A stretch of 5,049 nucleotides of DNA from Chitinispirillaceae bacterium. Its GTDB lineage: Bacteria > Fibrobacterota > Chitinivibrionia > Chitinivibrionales > Chitinispirillaceae. The translations under genes were made by a program, and so were the position numbers. Where the stretch lies: positions 1 to 5,049 of the forward strand of contig JAFGOU010000213.1 in assembly GCA_016926315.1 (NCBI GenBank), in the 5' to 3' direction. Each line of letters opens with the position of its first letter. Position 1 is the stretch's first letter. This document shows, one piece after another, positions 1 to 4,914 of this stretch. The notes under the pieces were generated by a model that made no database searches, was not told the origin of the DNA, and saw nothing but the letters and a program-made list of their open reading frames with translations.

Positions 1-428
1 GCCTGCCCTGGCACCTGACCCTTGCAGGATCGGGCGGCCAGGGGAAAAAATTGTCCGCGCACGCCGGCCGGATCGGGATCGGCGAAAGCGTGTCCGTGAG
101 GACCGGCATTGACGATAAAGAGCTTTCCGAAACATACCGCGCGGCGGATCTGTTCGTTTTTCCGTCGCGTGAAACCGCGTCCGGAGCCGAAGGATTCGGC
201 ATCGCGCTGCTCGAAGCAATGGCCCACGGCGTGCCGGTTGTTGCATCCAGGACCGGAGGTATTCCCGAGGTGCTTGGAAACGGCGCCTGCGGGGTTCTCG
301 TCGAACCGGGCAGCGCCGCAGCGCTTGCCGGCGCCATTGCGCGTCTGGCCGGCGACGTCGGGGAACGGAAACGACTGTCTGCCGCGGCCTTTGAGCGGTT
401 ACGGAAACGATATGCCTGGAACGGCTGA
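1..428 (+). CDS. GT4-type glycosyltransferase, C-terminal part (5' end outside window)
   Basis: Open at the left edge: the frame is already open from base 3, giving 141 visible residues, so the TTG at 51 is an internal Leu and not the start. The visible part is the C-terminal Rossmann half of a GT-B fold retaining glycosyltransferase, which binds the nucleotide-sugar donor and acts in the cytoplasm or at the inner membrane face. It begins with the WHLTLAGSG strand, continues through AADLFVFPS, and carries the E-x7-E signature EGFGIALLE (visible residues 63-71), followed by the GVPVVAS and GGIPEVL segments. The donor and acceptor cannot be read from sequence. The protein stops at YAWNG, where family members usually continue with a further helix of some 15-20 residues, so the C-terminus is short. 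The next glycosyltransferase gene starts 17 nt before this stop, so the two are probably co-transcribed and translationally coupled, as in polysaccharide clusters. Confidence 0.93.
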   Translation, partial: LPWHLTLAGSGGQGKKLSAHAGRIGIGESVSVRTGIDDKELSETYRAADLFVFPSRETASGAEGFGIALLEAMAHGVPVVASRTGGIPEVLGNGACGVLVEPGSAAALAGAIARLAGDVGERKRLSAAAFERLRKRYAWNG

Positions 429-1584
429 CAACAGGATTCTCTTCATTAACCACTGGGCCCGCGAGCTGGGCGGAGCGGAGCATTCGCTCCTGGACCTTCT
501 TGAAGAGACGGCGACCCGGTGCGAGGTGTTTCTTGTCGCTTCCGAGGAGGGGATCCTGCTTGACCGCGCGCGATCGCTTGGCGTAACGGTCAGCGTCATT
601 CCCTGCTCAAAAGCGATCCGCAACTTCAGGCGCGGCGGGCTCGCAATCGCGGCGCTGCGGGAATGGCGGGGGCTTCTATCGTTTTTCCGCTACGTGCTGG
701 GCGTTTGGAACTTGGTTCGGCATATCAGGCCGGGTCTGATTCATGCCAATGTCCCGAAGTCGCATATGGCGCTGTTTCTTGTGCGTATTTTCGGCTACCG
801 CGGTATCTGCTGTTTCCACCTGCGCGAACAATTCGAAAAGGGATCGTTGCCCTACCGCCTCTATGCTCTGCTCTACCGGCCGAAACGGGCGTTTGTTATC
901 GCGATCTCGAAAGCGGTGAAGTCGTCGCTGCCGCCTTCCCTGGCGCACCGTGCCGTGGTTATCCATAACGGCGTGGCGATCGCGCCGCCCCGGGTGTACG
1001 GAGGAGCCGGGGCTCCACGGTTCGTCTATCTCGGCCGCGTCGTTCCATGGAAAGGGTGTCATCTGCTGGTCAAAACATTCGCACGGCTTCATGCCCGATA
1101 CGGCGACAAGGCCGGCTCGCTTGATCTGATCGGCAACACGCTGTATTGGGACCAGTCATACCGGCAGGAGGTACAGGCGATCATAGAAAAAAAAGGCATT
1201 GCTTCCGTCTGCCGGCTTCTGCCGCATACCGACCAGCCGCTCGAGGCGCTTTCCCGGTACGATGTGTTCTGTATCGCTTCGGTAAAGGAGCCATTCGGCC
1301 GGGTCGTCGCCGAAGCGCAGGGGTGCGGCATGCCGGTGATCGCGTTTGACGACGGCGGAATCGGCGAGATCGTGGAACAGGGCGTTACCGGGACGCTCGT
1401 GCGAGCGGGCGACGTCGAGGGGTTCGTGCTGGCCATGGCCCGGTGCATCGATGAACCCGGTTGTGTCGCGCTCATGGGACGTGCGGCGCGGGAACGCGCC
1501 GCCAGACTGTTCGACCGGATGGTACAGCGGAAGAGAATCGTTGATCTTCTGTTGGATAAGGCGGGGATTACGCGGGCGCGCTGA
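412..1584 (+). CDS. GT4-type (GT-B fold) glycosyltransferase, 390 residues
   Basis: A complete family-4-like glycosyltransferase that transfers a sugar from a nucleotide-sugar donor to a lipid or glycan acceptor, probably on the cytoplasmic side of the membrane. The N-terminal domain has the NHWARELGGAEHSLLDL glycine-rich segment (residues 13-29), typical of acceptor-side GT4 domains. The domain junction is the IHNGV strand (185-189). The donor domain starts at FVYLGRVVPWKG (204-215), with R209 and K214 in the usual phosphate-binding positions, and holds the E-x7-E signature EPFGRVVAE (293-301) and GMPVIAFDDGGIGEIV. The ATG at 412 is chosen because homology begins directly after it, a GGAA lies 5 nt upstream, and the in-frame extension back to 109 encodes only out-of-frame shadow of the previous gene. 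Length fits the family. It overlaps the previous gene by 17 nt and converges with the - strand gene 10 nt beyond its stop. Specificity is unknown. Confidence 0.95.
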   Translation: MPGTADNRILFINHWARELGGAEHSLLDLLEETATRCEVFLVASEEGILLDRARSLGVTVSVIPCSKAIRNFRRGGLAIAALREWRGLLSFFRYVLGVWNLVRHIRPGLIHANVPKSHMALFLVRIFGYRGICCFHLREQFEKGSLPYRLYALLYRPKRAFVIAISKAVKSSLPPSLAHRAVVIHNGVAIAPPRVYGGAGAPRFVYLGRVVPWKGCHLLVKTFARLHARYGDKAGSLDLIGNTLYWDQSYRQEVQAIIEKKGIASVCRLLPHTDQPLEALSRYDVFCIASVKEPFGRVVAEAQGCGMPVIAFDDGGIGEIVEQGVTGTLVRAGDVEGFVLAMARCIDEPGCVALMGRAARERAARLFDRMVQRKRIVDLLLDKAGITRAR

Positions 1585-1603
1585 AAAACGAATATCAGCG
1601 CGC
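1576..1603. terminator. Shared hairpin covering both convergent stop codons
   Basis: The arms GCGCGCTGA (1576-1584) and TCAGCGCGC (1595-1603) are perfect reverse complements with a 10-nt A-rich loop. The hairpin can form in transcripts from either strand and sits exactly where the two convergent genes end, so a bidirectional termination or 3'-end-protection role is likely. No T-tract follows on either side, so it is not a canonical intrinsic terminator. The TGA stop of each gene is the inner end of its arm. Confidence 0.6.
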
Positions 1604-2284
1604 GATCTGAAAAACCAGGAGCAGAATCGCCCCGATGCCGGCGAGCGCGACGCCGATTCCTCCAAAGACAAGAATTTTCAGGCGCCCCTTTCGAGCACTC
1701 TGCTCCCATGAAGAGACCGTGGGGAGCAGAATGGATGTGGTGGTCCGGTTAGCGGGTTCCGGATCGTCTTCGCGTGGTTCAGCGTGGTCTCCTTCGGAAT
1801 GTTCCACCATAAAAGCACCGGTTTCAGGCGCATAACCGGAGAAGGGGTCGACCTCCTCCGAGGATACCAGCGGGGTGTCGTGGGACGGCTCGATGATAAC
1901 GGTCTTGGTTTCGGGAGGGAAAGCGGTCTGCTCGAGATCAGAAAGGGGCGCAACCGGGGAATTCATTCCGTTGCGCGTTTCTTCAATGGGGTCAGAGGCA
2001 AAGCCCGGCGCTTCCGGAAGGGCGTCTGGAGCGGCGGTGGCCGTTTCCATCATTGTTGTCGCGATTTCCGTCGGCGCTTTGGCCGATTTCGCCTCGGCAA
2101 AGCTTACCCATCGTCCTTCGTGAAGCACCTTTCCGGCCGACAGGTGGGCAAGGAAGTCCTCCTCAACCGCCTTTTTATCGGCAATCGGTATCCACTGCCC
2201 GTGCTCATCAAGAACCAGTCCTTTAAGGACATGGTTCTCGATCTCCGAGATCGTGTTCATTATTTTGACGAAAGATTTCTGCAT
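1595..2284 (-). CDS. Unrecognised C-terminally membrane-anchored protein with duplicated Gly/Trp motif
   Basis: I do not recognise a named family. The 229-residue protein has three parts. The N-terminal ~67 residues contain two similar units, LKGLVLDEHGQWIPIADKK (20-38) and SAGKVLHEGRWVSFAEAK (49-66), sharing G-x-V-L-x-E-G-x-W-[IV]-x-[IF]-A-[DE]-x-K. Residues ~68-195 are a low-complexity linker rich in Glu, Asp, Pro, Thr and Ala, probably disordered. A single hydrophobic helix, ILVFGGIGVALAGIGAILLL (204-223), ends six residues before the C-terminus and is preceded by ARKGRLK, so the N-terminal bulk most likely stays in the cytoplasm, as in a tail-anchored protein. There is no signal peptide. 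The start at 2284 has only a weak GAGCGG upstream; Met9 has no better site. The stop of the preceding gene lies 17 nt upstream, implying co-transcription and perhaps coupling. Existence of the gene is well supported by frame, position and composition; function is unknown. Confidence 0.82.
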   Translation of the reverse strand: MQKSFVKIMNTISEIENHVLKGLVLDEHGQWIPIADKKAVEEDFLAHLSAGKVLHEGRWVSFAEAKSAKAPTEIATTMMETATAAPDALPEAPGFASDPIEETRNGMNSPVAPLSDLEQTAFPPETKTVIIEPSHDTPLVSSEEVDPFSGYAPETGAFMVEHSEGDHAEPREDDPEPANRTTTSILLPTVSSWEQSARKGRLKILVFGGIGVALAGIGAILLLVFQIAR

Positions 2285-2301
2285 TGCCGCTCAACGGGTC
2301 G

Positions 2302-2976
2302 TTAAAAGTACGATAGGCTGTCGGGATCAACCAGCAGAATCCCCTTTTTTGTTTTTGCCGGCTTTTGGGGTGCCGTTCCGGTTTTTGGCTTTGGTGCCAT
2401 TCCCGCGGCGATCGCAGCTTTGCCGCCGCCCGGCAGGGGGGCTTCCGGAGGGGAAGCGACCGCGACCGAATCGTCGGATCGCGCCACCGGCGGCGGAGAG
2501 ATCGGCGCGGCTTTTATTGAAAGGTTGTGTTTTCGGAAAATATCGGAAGACAGCTCAAGGGGCAGCGGGTCTTTGGCGGAAAGACCCTTGAGCTCGTCGA
2601 GTATTTTCAGGGCGTTTTCTTCCTTGCCGCAGTACATTTTGCCGACGGCGGCAAGGGCGAGCGTTGTCCGGTGGTGTTCAAGCCGAAGCTGCTGGAACAG
2701 CAGTAGAACGCCAACGAGCGCGACGAGCAGGGCGATAAAGCTGGACATGAACGCGACGATCAGCAACGGATACATGTTGGCAGGCCCTTTTTTAAGTGCG
2801 CGCGTGATTTCGCCCGCCTTCACCTTCTGGAGCTGGATGACCGAGTACCCGCACTCATTTGATTCGGGGAAGTCCCGTATGATCGCCTCATACAGTTTGA
2901 TCGCATCGGAAATCCGCTTGTCGTGGTAATGCAGGCGGTAGGCCTGTTCGTAGAGTTCCAGCGGTGTGTTCGCCAT
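2302..2976 (-). CDS. Unrecognised single-span membrane protein with TPR-like helices
   Basis: This 224-residue protein is not recognised as a named family. Residues 6-39 (ELYEQAYRLHYHDKRISDAI, then LYEAIIRDFPES) match the tetratricopeptide pattern, including the typical DFPES turn. One hydrophobic span follows at about 69-95 (YPLLIVAFMSSFIALLVALV and on), preceded by RALKKG, which favours a cytoplasmic N-terminus. A second TPR-like helix pair (about 106-139, with KEENALKILDELKGL) lies beyond the span, then a Pro/Ala/Lys-rich tail (~157-211), ending in a hydrophobic-acidic tip ILLVDPDSLSYF (213-224). TPR units usually mediate protein-protein contacts, so a scaffold or membrane-recruitment role is inferred. 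The ATG at 2976 is chosen over an upstream extension to 3171 because a strong AAGGAG (2986-2991) sits 9 nt before it, homology to TPR starts just after it, and the extension overlaps the preceding gene out of frame. It lies 26 nt after the cysteine-protein stop. Confidence 0.87.
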   Translation of the reverse strand: MANTPLELYEQAYRLHYHDKRISDAIKLYEAIIRDFPESNECGYSVIQLQKVKAGEITRALKKGPANMYPLLIVAFMSSFIALLVALVGVLLLFQQLRLEHHRTTLALAAVGKMYCGKEENALKILDELKGLSAKDPLPLELSSDIFRKHNLSIKAAPISPPPVARSDDSVAVASPPEAPLPGGGKAAIAAGMAPKPKTGTAPQKPAKTKKGILLVDPDSLSYF

Positions 2977-2985
2977 CGGTGCTTG

Positions 2986-2991
2986 CTCCTT
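2986..2991 (-). promoter_or_regulatory. Shine-Dalgarno site that decides the start of the TPR-like gene
   Basis: AAGGAG on the - strand, 9 nt upstream of the ATG at 2976. It is a near-consensus ribosome binding site and rules out the longer reading that would begin at 3171. Confidence 0.85.
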
Positions 2992-3002
2992 TTGCCTAGC
3001 GC

Positions 3003-3329
3003 CTAATACCCTTGTTTGATGTTTTTCAAAAGCGCCTTGATCTGTTTGTCGGACATACTCCGTGCCTGGAGCGGCGCGGGAACATACCGGTCGCAGACGA
3101 ATTTTTCGTCGCCGCCAAACGATACCACGCCGGTTGACCTGCCGCTGCGCCGCGCCTTGAATTCGGAACAACCCTGCTTCATCTTGCAGTTGAAACAGGA
3201 ACGATTATCGCGGACGGCGGCGGCGCCACCTTTTTTCCCGAAGTCTTCGTCGCGCTGTTTGATCTCCTCTGCGACGGCGAGGGAACGGTTTTTTGCGACA
3301 AAACGGTCATGGTCGATGTTCCGGTTCAT
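3003..3329 (-). CDS. Small four-cysteine protein, putative metal-binding, function unknown
   Basis: A 108-residue soluble protein with no membrane segment or signal peptide. The N-terminal ~40 residues are charged and helical in character. A cysteine cluster, CFNCKMKQGC (residues 45-54), is followed by FKARRSG, a Gly-rich GVVSFGG segment and a fourth cysteine in FVCDRYVP (79). The pattern C-x2-C-x5-C-x24-C suggests a structural zinc site or a small Fe-S cluster; which one cannot be told from sequence. The C-terminus is a basic helix (SDKQIKALLKNIKQGY). The ATG at 3329 is chosen because AAAGG lies 7 nt upstream; the TTG two codons earlier (3335) would leave only one base between that site and the start. 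It is the first gene of a three-gene unit with the TPR-like and tail-anchored genes and follows a recognisable promoter. Family not recognised. Confidence 0.82.
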   Translation of the reverse strand: MNRNIDHDRFVAKNRSLAVAEEIKQRDEDFGKKGGAAAVRDNRSCFNCKMKQGCSEFKARRSGRSTGVVSFGGDEKFVCDRYVPAPLQARSMSDKQIKALLKNIKQGY

Positions 3330-3346
3330 AGTCAAGCCTTTTAGTA

Positions 3347-3375
3347 AGTGTAAGAAAAGGTCGTCGATAAGTCAA
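3347..3375 (-). promoter_or_regulatory. Sigma70-type promoter for the three-gene - strand unit
   Basis: On the - strand, TTGACT (3370-3375; 5 of 6 to the -35 consensus) and TACACT (3347-3352; 4 of 6 to the -10 consensus) are separated by exactly 17 nt. The expected start of transcription, near 3340, would leave a leader of only about 11 nt containing AAGG before the ATG at 3329. That short leader is the main reason for caution. Confidence 0.55.
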
Positions 3376-3377
3376 CA

Positions 3378-3389
3378 ACGACCGGTCGT
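3378..3389. promoter_or_regulatory. 12-bp perfect palindrome next to the -35 box, possible operator
   Basis: ACGACCGGTCGT is its own reverse complement and lies two bases upstream of the -35 hexamer, in the AT-rich gap between the nuclease and cysteine-protein genes. The position suits a dimeric regulator. A palindrome of this length is expected about once per window by chance, so the evidence is mainly positional. Confidence 0.3.
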
Positions 3390-3395
3390 AGTCAT

Positions 3396-3425
3396 CGTTA
3401 AAATAATCTATTACACCCGTTAAAA
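3396..3425. repeat. Pair of 8-bp direct repeats, 22 bp apart, upstream of the promoter
   Basis: CGTTAAAA occurs at 3396-3403 and again at 3418-3425 (TTTTAACG when read with the promoter strand). The start-to-start spacing of 22 bp is about two helical turns, placing both copies on the same DNA face, upstream of the palindrome and -35 box. This is the arrangement of tandem activator sites, but no regulator can be named. Confidence 0.35.
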
Positions 3426-3438
3426 CCCACTCTCCTTG

Positions 3439-4914
3439 TTAGAGAAACGGTGCGGGAGGGGTGCGGCTTTCCCGGAACTCGCGCCAGGCATACCTGAGCG
3501 CGGCAAAAACCTCCCCGGCATCAGCCATGCCGGCGACCGTCACGACCGTAAGCGCTTTGCCTTTCTGCCTGATCCAGCGCACGGCAATCTCCGTTTCCGG
3601 GAAATCGGACGGCGAGACCGGGGTCGTTGGTACGAAAAAAAACGACTGCAGGTCATTGATTAACCCGCGATCGTCCGAAAAATCGCCGGAAAGGGTTCGT
3701 AACAGGATTTTCTGTCCCTTCCTCAGCCAGAGCGACACCCCTTTTTTGATGTTGACATGCGGAAGCAATATGATGCAGTCGCGGACCGGCGTGTGCCGGC
3801 CGGATCGTTCGTGGATGTCCGTTTTGCTGTTGAGGGCCGGGGCGTATTTTTTTATCAGGCGGTATTCGACAATCAGGCTCTCGAGTTCCGAGCCGTACGG
3901 ATGGGTCACGAGAGAGTGTGATTCGTCAAGAAGCCGCTGCAGTTTGAGGGGCGATTCGTCGGTGTCGCCGAAATACCCGAGAAGACGCCGCCTGAGGTTC
4001 GAGGCTTTGCCGATGTACAGCCATGCGCCGGCACCATCCTTGAACCCGTACACGCCGGGGCATGCGGGCAGCGCAAGGAGATCTTCAGCGGTAAAGGTTT
4101 TGCCGGAGAAGAGGTGCGACCGATCGCGTTGCAAGGCGCGTTCGAGGTCGTCCAGGGTTTCGAGGCCCTGGAGGGAGAGCCGCTGTATGAGTTCGCCGAC
4201 GCTGGCGGCGAACCGTTCGCCCTGTTTTGCCGGGTCGGTGCCATCATTTCCGGTGCCGAAAACCGCCTTCTCAAGCGCCGCGGTAGTGAGGGGGCGGGCA
4301 AGGGCAATGCCGGCGGCCTTGCCCAGTTCACTGACAAGCACGGAATTGTCGGAGAGATAAAAACCGGCGCGCCCAGCGGCCCGTAAAAGGGCGCAGCGGT
4401 CCCCCGCGCGCAAAAAAACGGTAATCCGGCTGCTGCAGCGCCGTACGATTTTTTCCAGAAGAGACGCCGCGGTTTCCGTTTCGGCGTCAAAACCGGCAGG
4501 GTCGGTCAGAAGGACGCGGTCCTCGGGCTGGAGCGAAGACGGATCGACGAGCCAGCCGCTTATGACGCGCGAGGGGCATGGATACAGGTCGTAAATGGCG
4601 ACATACAGGGGCCGGTTGCCCGATGTATCCGTACGGCAGAAGAGCGCGCTCCAGGGTTGCGCGTTAAGAGTCGTTTCCGTGGCGGCACCGGAGGCTGCGT
4701 GCGCATGCCACCGTCCGGTATCATCAATAAAGCATCGGCTGTCCGGCGCAAGGATGCCACGGATCGCGGCAGCCGCGAATTTCTGTTTCGGGTCGCGTAC
4801 TTTCAGAAAAAGCGCCGCCAGATCCTCCGGTGGTGTCCCGTCGCCATGCTTCCTCAGATACGCGACCATGGCATCATGCAGAGAAACCTGCCGGGTGGAA
4901 ATGGAAAGCGTCAT
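3439..4914 (-). CDS. GIY-YIG nuclease with degenerate DnaQ-type exonuclease region (DnaQ-UvrC fusion-like)
   Basis: A 491-residue multidomain protein, probably acting on DNA in the cytoplasm. Residues ~10-73 read as a winged-helix-like unit: LHDAMVAYLRKHG, PPEDLAALFLKV, KFAAAAIRGIL, then the wing CFIDDTGRWHA. Residues ~88-255 follow the layout of a DEDDh exonuclease domain and its linker (YVAIYDLY, LVDPSSL, LTTAALEKAVFG, GLETLDDL), but the first catalytic D-x-E is D-L-Y (109-111) and the final H-x-A-x-x-D is not visible. Residues ~283-365 are a GIY-YIG domain of UvrC type with its key residues intact: GVY (287-289), YIG (300-302), R310, E350 and N362. A ~125-residue C-terminal region follows; the UvrC RNase-H-like domain and UVR motif are absent. 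The ATG at 4914 has GGAGG 11 nt upstream and overlaps the rhomboid stop by ATGA. Family members are inferred repair nucleases; the substrate is unknown. Confidence 0.9.
   Translation of the reverse strand: MTLSISTRQVSLHDAMVAYLRKHGDGTPPEDLAALFLKVRDPKQKFAAAAIRGILAPDSRCFIDDTGRWHAHAASGAATETTLNAQPWSALFCRTDTSGNRPLYVAIYDLYPCPSRVISGWLVDPSSLQPEDRVLLTDPAGFDAETETAASLLEKIVRRCSSRITVFLRAGDRCALLRAAGRAGFYLSDNSVLVSELGKAAGIALARPLTTAALEKAVFGTGNDGTDPAKQGERFAASVGELIQRLSLQGLETLDDLERALQRDRSHLFSGKTFTAEDLLALPACPGVYGFKDGAGAWLYIGKASNLRRRLLGYFGDTDESPLKLQRLLDESHSLVTHPYGSELESLIVEYRLIKKYAPALNSKTDIHERSGRHTPVRDCIILLPHVNIKKGVSLWLRKGQKILLRTLSGDFSDDRGLINDLQSFFFVPTTPVSPSDFPETEIAVRWIRQKGKALTVVTVAGMADAGEVFAALRYAWREFRESRTPPAPFL

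Noticed and set aside
109..411. N-terminal extension of the second glycosyltransferase back to an ATG at 109
   Set aside because: The extra ~100 residues are an Arg/Pro-rich out-of-frame reading of the first glycosyltransferase; GT4 homology begins only after the ATG at 412.
1187..1194. A8 run in the second glycosyltransferase as a phase-variation or slippage site
   Set aside because: It encodes Glu-Lys-Lys in a normal place; a similar 8-base run occurs in the nuclease gene (3635-3642, Phe codons), so there is no sign of special function from this sequence alone.
1784..2305. 173-codon + strand open frame opposite the tail-anchored gene
   Set aside because: Its translation is Arg/Gly-rich with no domain pattern, while the - strand frame has a membrane helix, a motif duplication and operon spacing.
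2977..3171. Longer start of the TPR-like protein at 3171
   Set aside because: The extension lies out of frame inside the cysteine-protein gene and a near-consensus ribosome site sits just before the ATG at 2976.
3330..3335. TTG start for the cysteine protein at 3335
   Set aside because: It leaves one base after the AAAGG site; the ATG at 3329 has a normal 7-nt spacing.
3420..3450. Intrinsic terminator after the nuclease
   Set aside because: The only stem there is CTCT/AGAG (4 bp) with a 7-nt loop; too weak, although a T-rich stretch follows.
3461..4360. 299-codon + strand open frame opposite the nuclease
   Set aside because: Ser/Arg-rich antisense shadow of a gene with clear GIY-YIG motifs.
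3439..4914. UvrC, Cho or a homing endonuclease
   Set aside because: It lacks the UVR motif and RNase-H-like domain of UvrC, is much longer than Cho with a large N-terminal half, and there is no intron or host-gene disruption around it.
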